This document shows, piece after piece, positions 8,171 through 19,458 of a stretch of DNA of 64,000 bases. Both the position numbers and the translations under genes were made by a program. The notes under the pieces were generated by a model. That model was not told the DNA's origin, searched no databases, and saw nothing but the letters and a program-made list of their open reading frames with translations. Every line of letters begins with the position of its first letter. Position 1 is the stretch's first letter. This DNA is from Peromyscus leucopus (taxonomy: Eukaryota; Chordata; Mammalia; Rodentia; Cricetidae). The DNA lies in NCBI RefSeq assembly GCF_004664715.2, contig NC_051073.1, positions 66,685,164-66,749,163 of the forward strand, read 5' to 3'.

Positions 8171-8994
8171 CAGCGCGGTTCATAACTTTCTAATACACCT
8201 CCTATCATCTGTGTGTCTCTGCTCTTCCTTCTCCTGTTCTTTGGCAACGCTCAGTGCCAAGCCTCTTCCTGACTCTTACCTCAGAACTGCTGCTGTAGGG
8301 CAATTCAGTACATAGTGAATGAATGGAGAAAACGAACACTCCGCCCTTGCTTATCTCCCCTGTCTCCTTTACTCTTGTCCCCACCGGGGAATCATTTGGC
8401 TCATCACAGGCGCCAGTTCTCCCTGGTCCGATGTGTGGTCCCCATGAGCCCTCGGACGTGATGGACTGTAAGGTGAAGTGACTGACTGTGTCCTCCAGGG
8501 CACGTGCAGGATGACCTCTGGGAGCTCCGAGCTCCAAATTATACTGCTGATAAAAAGCAGCTGCCCTGCCTCACCTGCTGTCAGCGGGCCTGCTCCCAGA
8601 TCGTTGTGAAAATGCAGTTTTGTGACATGCCGAGGTGGGGTGGGGGGTGGGGGTGGGGGTGCTGCTCAGCAGCTTCCCTGTGGATTGGTTTTCTGGCAGA
8701 GCTGAGAAGGCAGAGGCTGGTCCTCAGAGGCTGAATTCCAGGCTGGGCTGGAAAGCTGGACATCTATGCAGCTCAAGCCAAGAGTGTTTCCCTCCTGTTT
8801 TGCTGACCTTTATGGATTCAGAGGCTGTGAAGGACTCAAAAACTTTACATAAAGTAGCAAGTTTACCAGGACAGATAGAGGGCTATGGTACAGCTTTATT
8901 CACACCTTCCTGGGAGGGCTGAGGTTTTCTGTAAGTGTCTTCTTCAGGGAGGGAGAGTGAAGAATACAGCCTGAGACATCTTTCAATACCAAGA
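8171..8994. other. No gene seen
   Basis: Single-copy-like DNA. A G-rich patch at 8634-8662 (GGGGTGGGGG units) might form a G-quadruplex. No coding signature. Confidence 0.4.
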
Positions 8995-9405
8995 TGTACT
9001 GGCGATTTTGTGGGTAGACTTGACACAAGCTGGAGACATCAGAGGAAGGAGCCTTAGTTGAGGAAATGCCTCTATGAGATTTAGCTGTGCAGCATTTTCT
9101 GAATTAATGATCAATGGAGGAGGGTCCAGCTCATGGTGGGTGGGGCCATCCCTGGGCTGGTGGTCCTGGGTTTTTATAAGAAAGCAGGTTGAGCAGGCCA
9201 TGTAAAACAAGCCAGTAAGCAGCACCCCTCTGTGGCCTCTCCATGTGTTCCTGCCTTCAAGATCCTGCCCTGCTTGAGTTCCTGTCCTGACTTTCTTCAG
9301 TGATGAACAGCAATGTGAAAGTGTAAGCCAAATAAACCCTTTCCTCCCCAACTTGCTTTTTGGTTAAGATGTTTCATCATAGCACTAGAAATCCTAACTA
9401 AGATA
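8995..9405 (+). mobile_element. Solo LTR, ERVL/MaLR-like rodent family
   Basis: About 411 bases starting TGTACTGG and ending CTAACTAAGATA. It has a TATA-like TTTTTATAAG (9171-9180) and AATAAA at 9331-9336 followed by CCCTTTCCTCCCC, the promoter and polyadenylation parts of an LTR. The flanks are caaga and ctaga, matching at 4 of 5 bases. The same family recurs at 13047 (inverted), 44121 (inverted) and 60996. Confidence 0.7.
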
Positions 9406-10199
9406 CTAGATGAAAGGCCAACCTGGGCCCTAGAAACCTGGACCATTTCTGTGTAGTTCACTCTCAAAGGGCACTGAACAGCAGTTATCATTGGTACCAC
9501 TTAATGTGTGCCCTCGTGTTGGACTCAGTTCAGTCGCATGGAACCTGCCAGCACTGACTAAAAGCCAAATAAAAGCTCCCTCCTAGGTGTCTTGTGCACC
9601 TTTCAGCTGCCTGGCATTGGCTTTCCTCATTACAACCCTGAGCACTGGGGCAATTCTACATTGTTAGACATGCAGCAGGACCAATAGTCTGCACGTGATG
9701 ATGAGTCTATCTGGCTAAAGGCATTAAAAGCCTTATGGTATAAACGGCCAGAAAAACTGATATAGGAGAATAAACATAGTATCAGCTAATTCTTACAAAG
9801 CAGCCACTGTGTAGGAGGCACAATCCTTGAGGATTGTCCCACAGGCTCTTGACCACTGACACCATGGATGGACCAGAGTCCAGTCAAAAGGTGGGTCTGG
9901 TAGCCTGATTTCCAAAAGCATATTTCAACTGCATGTCATCTACAAGGTGGTGTACTTTTGATGCAAAGACACAAAAAGATTGACTCTTAAAAAAAAAAAA
10001 AAGACCAGAAACTCAAATAGCAAGTCCATGAAAACTGGAGGAGAGAGAGACACCAATGCCAGACCACATAGACTGTAAAACAAATAAAGATTCAGCAACT
10101 ATAAATATATGCACACCAGATAACAGATACAAAAATACACCAAGAAAAGCAAAGACAACAAGGAAATCTAACAAAGCAAGTTTGAGATTTCAAGGACCC
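9406..10199. other. No gene seen; A-rich stretches
   Basis: Mixed DNA with an A14 run near 9990. Parts from 9890 onward are A-rich and may be an eroded L1, but I cannot place them firmly. Confidence 0.35.
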
Positions 10200-10689
10200 A
10201 CTTTGAATAATTGGTAAAATTAGACAGGAAAAAAAAACACAAGAAACTAAATTAACAGACATCCAACAGCAAATCACACATTCTCCTCAAGAACAAGTGT
10301 GTGCTACTCTTCAAGACCAATGCTATACTAAATCCAAGAAAGAATGCCTTAGTAAATTTAATGGTATTTAAATAATGAGAAAGTGTGTTCTCTCACCATA
10401 GAGAAATGAAACATGAAGGCTGAGTCATGGAAAATTTGGGGAATATCCCAAGTATATGAAAACTAAAACACACTTAAATAAAGGATGACTTGAATAAATT
10501 GAAAGAGAAAGAAGGCAACATTTTAAGGTGATGGAAATGAAGACCTGTCAAAGCTTTAAGAATGCAGCTGAAAGTTAGAGGGAAATATAACATAAGTGAC
10601 TATATTAAGGAGGAAGAAAACTCTCAAATCATTAACCCAACATCTCATCTGGAGACACTGAAAAACTAAGACCAAACTAAACTTAGAAC
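10200..10689 (+). mobile_element. Ancient L1 fragment (ORF2-like), split by a later insertion
   Basis: A-rich text typical of eroded L1 ORF2, such as GACTATATTAAGGAGGAAG and CTGAAAAACTAAGACCAAACT. It continues after the insertion at 11702 with AACAGAAAGAAGGATTAGAG and AGAAATCAATGA, a recognisable L1 ORF2 passage. No open frame remains. Confidence 0.6.
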
Positions 10690-10696
10690 TGTAAAA

Positions 10697-10733
<37 letters not shown>

Positions 10734-11664
10734 TTGAGTAAAACCAAAATTTATTATAAGCCACAGTCGTCCTAGGGACCTCCATGCTATATATATAGCC
10801 TCTATGGTTCTATGGGTTGTGGTCTAATTGTTCTTTATTTTATATCTAGAATCCACCTATGAGTGAGTACATACCATGACTGTCTTTCTGGGTTTGAGTT
10901 ACCTCACTCAGGATGATTTTTTCTAGTTCCATCCATTTGCCTGCAAATTTCATGCTTTCATTGTTTTTCTCTGCTGAGTAGTACTCCATTGTGTATATGT
11001 ACCACATTTTTTTTCATCCATTCTTCCATTGATGGGCATCTAGGTTGTTTCCAGGATGTGGCTATTACAAATAGTGCTGCTATGAACATAGCTGAGCATG
11101 TATCTTTATGGTATGAATCAGCATTCCTTGGGTATATGCCCAAGAGTGGGATGGCTGTAAAATATTATTTTAAGGTATGTTAAATTTGTTTATGTTATGG
11201 AACATTTGCTTAATGATGCAAAGATGTGTTGCATTCTTTTATGTTGCATTTATTTAACTCTGTGAAGCTATGTTACTGTGCCTGTCTAAAACACCTAATT
11301 GGTCTAATAAAGAGCTGAATGGCCAATTGCAAGGCAGGAAAAAGGATAGGCAGGGCTGGCAGGCAGAGAGAATAAATAGGAGGAGAAATCTGGGAGCAGA
11401 AGAAGGAGCAAAAGAACAAGGAGAGGAGGAGGCTAGCCACCCAGCCACCCAGCCACCCAGCCAGCCACAGAATAATAGTGATACACGGAAGAAAAGGAAA
11501 AAGCCTAGAGACAAAAAGGTAGATGGGCTAATTTAAGTTAAGAAAAGCTGGCAAGAAACAAGCCAAGCTAAGGCTGGGCATTTATAGTTAAGAATAAGTC
11601 TCTGTGTTTGATTTATTTGGGAGCTGGGTGTTGGGCCCCCCAAAAGAGCATAGCAACCAACAGC
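10690..11664 (+). mobile_element. ERVK-type cricetid LTR with a nested L1, flanked by 37-bp direct repeats
   Basis: The LTR starts TGTAAAATATTATT at 10690, is interrupted by an antisense L1 with its own duplication (resuming at 11155), and runs through GGTCTAATAAAGAGCTG and GTTAAGAATAAGTCTCTGTG to about 11662. It is the same family, inverted, as 17704-18278. Exactly outside it are two 37-base copies of host sequence (10653-10689 and 11665-11701) with two mismatches. No ordinary 6-bp duplication is seen. Confidence 0.75.
10704..11154 (-). mobile_element. 5'-truncated L1 nested inside the LTR, antisense
   Basis: The minus strand is rodent L1 ORF2 end and 3' region: CCAAGGAATGCTGATTCATACC, CATGAAATTTGCAGGCAAATGG and TACACAATGGAGTACTACTC. 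The target duplication CTGTAAAATATTATT is perfect over 15 bases (10689-10703 and 11155-11169). The tail has become an (ATT)n repeat at 10697-10733. Confidence 0.88.
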
Positions 11665-11827
11665 AGACACTGAAAAAATAAGACCAAATTAAACTTAGAA
11701 CAAACAGAAAGAAGGATTAGAGCAGAAATCAATGACATATCTCATTAATATGACATCAATATGCAAATCAAAACCATAACGAGATGATACATAACATTCT
11801 ACAATGGTTAGAATAAAAAAAATCAAG

Positions 11828-12174
11828 CTGTTGCAGGATATTTGATCACACTGGATGGAAAGATGCGTTCTGATTAATGTAATAAATAGCTAGGCAGGAG
11901 AGGTTAGGCAAGACTTTCAGGCATAGAGAGAGGAACTTGGGATGAATCTATCGAGGCAGGAAGTGCCAGCAAAATGGATAGAACAAGTCAGGTGTACAGA
12001 ATGGGAGAGAGGTAAAAGCCATGTGGCAAGCTGTAGATTAACAGAAACAGGTTAATTTGAGTTATAAGAGCTAGTTGGGAACAAGCCTAAACTAAAGGCC
12101 AAGCTTTCATAATTAATAATAAGTTTCCATGTCATTATTTGTGGGCAGGCAGTCTAAAGAGAAAGTGTACTACC
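11828..12174 (+). mobile_element. ERVK-type solo LTR
   Basis: Begins TGTTGCAGGATATTTGATCA, contains TAGCTAGGCAGGAGAGG and CATAATTAATAATAAGTTTCC, and is flanked by AATCAAG at 11821-11827 and 12175-12181. It interrupts the ancient L1. Confidence 0.75.
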
Positions 12175-12835
12175 AATCAAGTTTGGCCAAGTGTGCAGAG
12201 AATCCAGAACACAGACATTCTGCTTATAAGAAAGTAAATGGTACTTCCACTTTGGAGAACAATTGGACAGATCTTCAAATGATGAAACCTGGAGTTTCCA
12301 CATAGCCCAGCAATTCTATTCATAGGTATATTCTCAAGAAAAACAAAACCATACAGCCATACAAAAATGTGTATGTCAATGTTCAGGATAGTAACATTCA
12401 TATACATTATTCATCAGAGCCCAAAGGTGGAACGACCCAAATGTTCATCAGTCAAGAAACTAAACAAGAGTGTTATATCTGTAGAAGGGGATATGATTCA
12501 TCCCCAAAACAGGAATTGACTGCGTAAAACAGTGCTATGGAGATGCTATGCATACGGAAAGAAGCTGGTTACAAAATACCACAGATTATAAAATTCTGTT
12601 CATATGAAAGCCTAGAATAAACATATTGTAGGCAGAAAGCAGATTGATTATTGCATCTGGCCAGGGAGATGGGGGATTTGGGAGTGATGGATAAAGACTA
12701 TAGAGTTTCTGAGCAGTTGCATGTTTTAATTGTACTATGATGACATACAGGTAACAAATCACAGAGTTATATGTTTTAAATGAGTGCCTTGTAGACTCAA
12801 AATTACATTTTAATAAGGCTTTTTAAACGTTATTT
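12175..12835 (+). mobile_element. Ancient L1, end of ORF2 and 3' region
   Basis: Eroded but recognisable: TGGAGAACAATTGGACAG, CAGCAATTCTATTCATAGG, CCCAAATGTTCATCA and later CATATGAAAGCCTAGAATA. It is the continuation of the element at 10200-10689 and 11702-11827. Confidence 0.75.
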
Positions 12836-13046
12836 GCATTAAGAGGAAGGGGACCAGCAGGTGGGGTGGGGAGAAGAGGAGATAATGGAGGTGTGAGCAT
12901 GATAAAAGTACATTATAGGTGTGTGTGTGTGAAGTATCATAAGGAGGTCTATTACTTTGCACAATTAATATATACTATGAAAGAATTTCAGTTTGAATTA
13001 ACTTTCTTATTTTCTGGTTTCGTTCAGGATAGAAACATAAATAAAT

Positions 13047-13462
13047 AACAGTGCCTTGGTTTGCTTTCTGTTGCTGAGATAAATACTACGACCAATGAGC
13101 ATCTTGGGGAGACAAGTGTTTATTTCATCTTACAGGTTATAGTCCATCATCAACTGAAGCTAAGACAGGAACAGGAGGCAGGAACTGAAGCAGAACCACA
13201 GAGGAATGCTGATTGTTTACTTGTTTGATTGTGCCTACTTCTGCTCAGCTTGCTCTTTACTCAACACATGACCACCTACCCAGGGGTGGGACTGCCTACA
13301 GTGGGCTGGGCATTCCTCATTCCTACACCAATCGCTAATCAAGAAAATGTTCCACAGACTTGCCCACAGCCAATGGGATGGAAGCAAATCCTCAATTAAG
13401 GTTCCCTTTTTTCAAGTGACTCTAGATTATGTCAAGTTAACAAAAATAAATCAACACAGATT
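13047..13462 (-). mobile_element. Solo LTR, ERVL/MaLR-like, inverted copy of the 8995 family
   Basis: Plus strand runs TTGCTTTCTGTTGCTGAGAT to TATGTCAAGTTAACAAAAAT and ends near CAACACAG. It is the reverse complement of the family at 8995 and 60996. Confidence 0.7.
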
Positions 13463-15835
13463 AGACAGACAGACAGACAGATGATAGATAGATGGTAGAT
13501 GATATAGCTATCACTTACCTAGGTGTAACATGTGTATCTATCATAAAAAAATAGTTACTTGAAACAAATAGCACCTGCCACAGACAGATAGCAATTAAAC
13601 CCTAAATTATATACAGCTTTCCACCACTTATATTTTTTCCCTTTAACTCAAATGTAAGACTCTTAGAGCAAAATGAATGTGATAGTCAAGTGCAATGTAC
13701 CCCTAGCATTGTGACTAGCCATTTTTTAAGAAAATAAAATAAACCTAATATATAATACCCTCATCACCATCAATGCTGACTTGTCACCACTTGCAACATC
13801 ACCCAGGTCCTGAGCATCTCATCTACCTCCCTTATCTCCGTTTGCTTTTTGGTACATTAATAGGAACTGATTTTAATTGTTCCATGGTATCTGTATGTGC
13901 TGCCCATTCATATAACATGTCTGCGTTTATATCTATGCGTTTGTATATAGACTGAAAACTTCCCAAAGTGTTTAAGGTAGGGGTTAAATTATAATTAAAT
14001 CATACAGCATATTGTATATTGACCAACAGCCTCACTAGGAAGCTCCATTGTGCTCTCCCAGCTGTCCAGCACAGCACTGTGAACGTCTGGCTCTTGGCTT
14101 TTATCCCAAGATAATCAGTTAGGTGTCTCTGTCAGTCCTTGCAGCCGGTGGCAGCTCCCTGTCAAGCGAGAAGGCTGGGAAGCTGCATTTCCTCCTGTGA
14201 GAGCTGTAGCTTAAATGAACTAGGGCTCTTCCTCTTGAAATTTGGTACCAATGAGAGGGTCTATATAAATACTAAAGGACTGAAAAATCGTCCCAGTTAA
14301 GGGTGGCTAAATCCTCTCAGGAAAAGGATTCCTTCTCACCTGCTAATATGCCCACCTTCTACTCATCCCTCTGATTGTTCAAAACAAACAAAGCAGACGG
14401 CTTCCTTGCCAGTCCCCACCTGGTGACTTTGATGTGGTTGACTCAAATGTACCCGTCACACAGGCATCTGATCCATCATTTTCTATTTTTGTAACTCAAT
14501 TAAGTTCTGGCTAATTTCACATCAAATTAGTCCTTAAAGCAAACTCATTAAATGCCGATATAAAATATGTAGTATTTTATGGCTTTTGAATAATGGGGAA
14601 ATTTTAAATTGTTCACCCAACTTTTCAGAAGTGAAGGTACTGTGAAAAGATTTTTAAAGAAAGGCAAGCAGCCATAAATACCTGTCTTTTTTCTCCACAC
14701 AGTCTCTTTCACAGAAGAGCAAGGGGATGAGGCCCGCCTCCCTTTCTTGCAGCTGTAGGTACCTCGGCTGTAATGACAGACTTATAATTCTGCAAACAAG
14801 CAAAGAAATGCTTCACAAATGGCCATGTTTGCTTCTTAAGATCCTTCAATTGTGCTAGGAAAAGAGGCTGGCATAGAAGATGCCAGCGCATTATTGTTTA
14901 CCATGCTCAGATCTCTTACTAAAATGTCAAGCTAAAACTCAGGTGCGTTTATTTAACCTAAATTGTTAACATCATGGATTACAGAGCATTCAGGTATCAC
15001 CCCGTTTATGCTCTGGCTATGGATTTGTTGCTGTTCCTTGAAAAATCAATTAAGTGTTCTCTGTGTACTCTGGTTTATCCCTGACAGGCTGAAAATAAAA
15101 CTGTTGAACAATCTTCCAGGTTGTTTTAAAAATCACTAGCATTTCCAGTCATTTCTTTTGGAAGTAGGAGAAAACAATCAATATCTCTCCCTCCCCGTCT
15201 CTCCCAAATCTGACTTCAACCACAATTTCTAGGGAAATTGTAGGATTTATCTTCAAGGAAAAATGTTTTTTCACTTATGGAAATTCTATTAATGGGTCTT
15301 TCGTTATTAAAAAAAAAAGGGGGGCACTGGGCTAGTTTGGGGGGAAATTGGCAACATTAATAAACTACTCTGCAAATAGAAGATAACAAGGCTTTCATGA
15401 TTCCGGGGAATAGCGGTAAGTCTTGGAAGAAAAATGTTCCTTCTGGTAGAACAGAGTTGAAATCATGCATGACAACCCATCCTCAAAATTTGGCCAAACC
15501 TTTAAAGAAAATCGGTTACCTGGGAGAATATTTTGTGTATTTTCCTACGGAGATTGAGGATTGGAATGTGGTTACATTTGGTGTAGGGCATGAGAGGCCA
15601 GAGAACTGAAACCTGCAAGGAGACACTGATTGTCTCTTGGCTGATTGTCTTAAGGGCAGGAGCTTGAGTTCTTTCTTCATAGGAGGGCTTGGGGGAATGA
15701 CAGTATTAATAATAATAATAAAAATTAGGGACTCAAGAGTTTCCCACTAGGTTGTCCTTCCTGACACTGAATTAAGGTGGAAACAAGTCAACTTTCGGGT
15801 GACACCTGGAAGCCGGTGTTAGTTAACACAGGACT
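13463..15835. other. Single-copy-like DNA, no gene seen; short GACA/GATA repeat
   Basis: A small (GACA)n(GATA)n repeat lies at 13463-13505. The rest, notably 14470-14600 and 14930-15130, is AT-rich and repeat-free with motifs such as CAATTAAG and AAATTAG. No coding signature. Confidence 0.45.
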
Positions 15836-16150
15836 GAATATTATTCAGCCTGCAGAAGAAGGGACTCCTGGCACATGTTACAACATGCATGAATCTTGAG
15901 AACATTGTATTAACTAGACCTAGTTGCCAAAAAGAGGAAAATGCTTCCTAATTCCTCTTACATTAAGTCTCTGGAATAGTCACATCCACAAAGGCAGAAG
16001 ATTAAGCTATGGTGGAGGAAGAGGGAGTTGTTTTAATGGGCACAGAACTTCAGCTCTGCAAGTTCTGTGACTAAGACCATGGTGGCAGCCATACATCCCC
16101 GCCAGGGCACAGAATACCCCACTGTGGAAAATTCAGCATGATGGACGGAG
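15836..16150 (+). mobile_element. Ancient L1 3' end
   Basis: Shows ATATTATTCAGCCTGCAGAA, ACATGTTACAACATGCATGA, ATCTTGAGAACATT and CTCTGGAATAGTCACATCCA, the classic end of old mammalian L1 ORF2 and 3' region, diverged. Confidence 0.75.
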
Positions 16151-16191
16151 TAAAATTTCTGTCATGAATATTTTTTTTAAAAAAAAATTTA

Positions 16192-16272
16192 TAAAAGTAC
16201 TGAAACAACATTCATTGAATGCTTAACATGTGACAGGTACTCCTCTGAGTTCTTTTCAAACATGATCTCCTT
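16192..16272 (+). mobile_element. MIR fragment
   Basis: ACATTCATTGAATGCTTAAC and ATGTGACAGGTACTCCTCTG resemble the MIR core. Interrupted by the SINE that follows. Confidence 0.5.
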
Positions 16273-16274
16273 GA

Positions 16275-16400
16275 AGGGCGAGGGAGATAACTCAGCTGGT
16301 GAAGTACATGCTGTGCAGGCATGAGGACCAGGTTTCAGATCCTCAGCACTCAGGTAAAAAGCAGGGTGCAACGACAGAAACCTGTAACCCCAATGCTGGA
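16275..16400 (+). mobile_element. tRNA-derived rodent SINE (B4/ID type), sense
   Basis: GAGGGAGATAACTCAGCTGG, GCATGAGGACCAGGTTTCAG and CCTGTAACCCCAATGCTGG follow the order of a B4-type SINE with its tRNA-like head and B1-like part. Confidence 0.6.
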
Positions 16401-16411
16401 GGAGGGGTAAT

Positions 16412-16771
16412 TGGTGGTTTGAACAATAATGGTCCCCCTAGGCTCCTATGTTTGAATGCTTGGTCACCAGGGAATGGAAATGTTTGAAAAGATTACAAGG
16501 ATTAGGATGTGTGGCCTAGTTGGAGGAAGCATGATTCTGTGGGTGGGCTTGGAGGTCTCAAAAGTTCATGCCAGGCCCAGTCTTTCTGCCCGGGGAAGAG
16601 GATGTAGCTCTCAGCTACTACTCCAGTGCCCCCTTGCATGTTGCCATACTCTTCACCATGGTGACAATGGACTAAACCTCTGAAGCTGAAAGCAAGCCCC
16701 CAGTTAGATTCTTTCTAAGAGTTGCCTTGGTCTTGGTGTCTCTTCACAGCAACAGAACAGTGACTGAGACA
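16412..16771 (+). mobile_element. 5' LTR of the MaLR element
   Basis: Starts near TGGTGGTTTGAAC, carries GGATGTGTGGCCTAGTTGGA, and ends TGACTGAGACA just before the primer-site string. Confidence 0.75.
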
Positions 16772-17303
16772 GAAGTTGGTACCAGGAGTGGGGTTTTGCT
16801 GTGACAGGCCCGCCCATGCTGCTTGGTGGTGGAATGTTGATTTGGGGACTTTGGATTAGGAAAGCAGTTGACTGCTCTAAGTGGGGCTCAGTGGGCCATG
16901 CTAGTAGGAGTGTGGAAGTTGGTGGGGCTGACAGCAGTGTATATTGTGGCTGCCTGGCCCAAGAAGTTTCGGAGGGAAAGAATATTAGTAACGAGCCCAG
17001 AGACCATTCTTGTGACTTTTCAGCAAAGAACATGGCTGCCTTTTTGCTCTTGTCCTAAAAATCTGCCCGAGGCTAAACTAGTTTCAAATTAATGGTGTTG
17101 GCAGAGTTCAAGACAGCCCAGTATTGACAGTGTTGTGTGGTTATTAGTTTTCATCCTTATGCAGATCTATAGTAAGAAGGAGCAGGCTGTACAAAAAGAA
17201 ATAAAAGATGTACAGTTTGAAGAGAAAAAGAGCACCAGGAAATGTAATGTTGGAGCTAAGATCTGTACTCAGAGAAATAAAAAGTTTAAAGAAAGCCTGA
17301 TCC

Positions 17304-17567
17304 ACCTTTTGGGAATCCGGTGCCTGTGATGTGACGCCTTGCGCAGCCTTGGTGCAGTGGGAAGGGGCTTGGACCTGCCTAGGCTCAGTGTGCCGGGCTC
17401 TGCTGACTCCTCATGGGAGACCTTGATTTGGGGGATGTGGGGATGTGGGGTGGCTTGGGAGAGAGGGCTGGGGGATGGGAGGAGGGAGGAGGTGGGATCT
17501 ATGGGTGGTATATAGAGTGAGTAGAAAATTTCTTAATAAAGAACAATGAAAAAAAAAGAAAGAAAGA
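17304..17567 (+). mobile_element. 5'-truncated L1 3' end inserted in the MaLR internal region
   Basis: Ends GGGATCTATGGGTGGTATATAGAGTGAG followed, after a short AT-rich stretch, by an A-rich tail, preceded by GGGAGACCTTGATTTGGGGG, the cricetid-type L1 3' end. The 16-bp duplication AAAGAAAGCCTGATCC flanks it perfectly (17288-17303 and 17568-17583), so the insertion is fairly young. Confidence 0.88.
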
Positions 17568-17703
17568 AAAGAAAGCCTGATCCTAAATGGAATAAAGGGA
17601 GTAGTGACCTCAGGACAAGACCCCACCCGGGTAAGCTTCCAACTTGTGGAAAGGAATTAAAGAAAAGCTTAAGCAGTGAAGGAAACCACCAATAACAGAA
17701 AGC

Positions 17704-18278
17704 TGTACTAGGCTTTTTCTTTGGGGCCACCAGTCAGTTCCCAAATCATGACACAGGAACTTGTTATTAGTTTTGAATGCTTGACCTAGCTTAGGCTCAT
17801 TTCTGACTAGCTCTTTTTAACTTAAATTTACCTGTTTCTCTTTATCTACCTTTTGCCTAGGGGGCTTTTCACTTTTCTTTCCTTCTGTACATCTCACTTT
17901 CACTGCTTCTCATGTCTGTCTGTCTGTCTGGTGGCTGCCTGGCTTCTTGCCCCTGTCCCATCCCTCTCTTTCCCCCGCTCTTTCTCCTCATTTTCTTCTC
18001 CTCTTTGGAGCCTAGATTTCTCCTGCTATTTATTCTCTCTGCCTGCCAGCCCCACCTATCCCTGTCATGCCTAGCTATTGACCATTTAGCTTTTAATTAG
18101 ACCAGTCAGGTGCCTTAGGCAAGCAAGGTGAATCAAATGCAACACATCTTTACATCATTAAACACACATCCTTACATCGTTAAACAAATGTAACACATCT
18201 TTACACAGTTAACGTAACATTCCTCAGCATAAGCAAAAGTAAGACATCTTTGCCCAGTTAACGCAATATTTCACATTA
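17704..18278 (-). mobile_element. ERVK-type cricetid solo LTR, antisense, 575 bp
   Basis: On the minus strand it is the same family as 10690-11664, with a GATGTAAAGATGTGTTGCATT-type U3 (given in parts) and the AAGCCTAAGCTAGG-type U5. The target duplication is GAAAGC at 17698-17703 and 18279-18284. The U3 holds three diverged copies of a roughly 30-base AACACATCTTTAC repeat on the plus strand (18140-18260). Confidence 0.85.
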
Positions 18279-19458
18279 GAAAGCTGACGCAAATGTAATT
18301 GAAAGAGAGGGTCGAGTTCCAGCTCAATCAAGCAGCAGAATTTGGCAGCTTCCACCACATGATTCTGGCTGTAGAGTCAAGGATACGAGACAGGGGTTGC
18401 CTGTGTTGACTTGCAAAGACATGAGGAGGGGATAGGATGTAGCCCACCACTGTGTCCCAGAGCATTTTGTCAGGAGAAGGTCCAGGTTATGCATGCTTTC
18501 ATGTGGGGGAACAGAGTCAAAATGGAGGGCGTGGGGGGGATGGGCCCACAGAGTGGACAGGCTGGGGAACAATGGCCTCTTTCTAATCTCACCATCAATT
18601 TGATGAGTGTATTTTCTGCCTTTTTCTTGCCTTTCTAAATGCAAGCTGTCAGACTAATGCAGACTGTTCTTCCAGGCTTCTTCTAGCTGTCATGGTACTC
18701 AGTGCAAACAACAACAACATCTATTTATTTTCTGCTGTTTACAAACTGTACTATTTGGCAGGAAAACAAATTAAGACTCCTGGGCAAAGAGGTGTTATCT
18801 GATGTCTGAACAAGAACGTCCCCTCGTTCAGATTTACTCATTCTATGGCAACAAAATGACCTTGAAAGATCTTACTGTGGCCAGTTGTGAACTCTTCCCT
18901 CCTCTACCAGAGAAAGCGCTGAGGCCAGGAGAGTGTCAGGGGTGTCCCTGCATGGAGGCCTAGAGAGGCCTTTGTGTAAAGCTGTGAAAGTGAAGCTTGG
19001 ATTGCCTTGGAGACTCCAAGATGTTGGAGATGCCAGAGTCGTGGGATACCTGCCTAGGAGAACTGCTAACAGGCATTGGAACCAGCCCAAGGAATAAATG
19101 TATTGCAGTCAACAAAGATGAAAGGAGTTGGAGATCTGAAGAACATTTTGACATCAGATGTAGAGATGCAGAGTTTGGAGTTTACCCAGCTGGTTTTCAG
19201 TCTGGCTTTGGTCCAGTATTTCCTCACTATCCTTCCTTTTGGAAAGGTAATGTATATTCATTGCCATTGTATGGTGAAGATCTGCTTTTTGATTTTACAG
19301 GGGATTATAGTTAGGAGATTGCTACGACTCCCGCAAGAGATTTTGGACTTTTAAACATTGTTGAGACTGTGGTAGACTATGGAGGCTTTTGAAGTTGGAC
19401 TAAATGCATTTAGCATTATGTTATGGCTACAAGCCTATGAGTGCAAGGGAATACAGTA

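Noticed and set aside
10989..11183. Frames over the nested L1
   Set aside because: Sense and antisense reading of an L1 ORF2 end.
13463..13505. Possible CRISPR-like or satellite array
   Set aside because: A short GACA/GATA microsatellite. No spaced repeats, and a mammalian genome has no CRISPR arrays.
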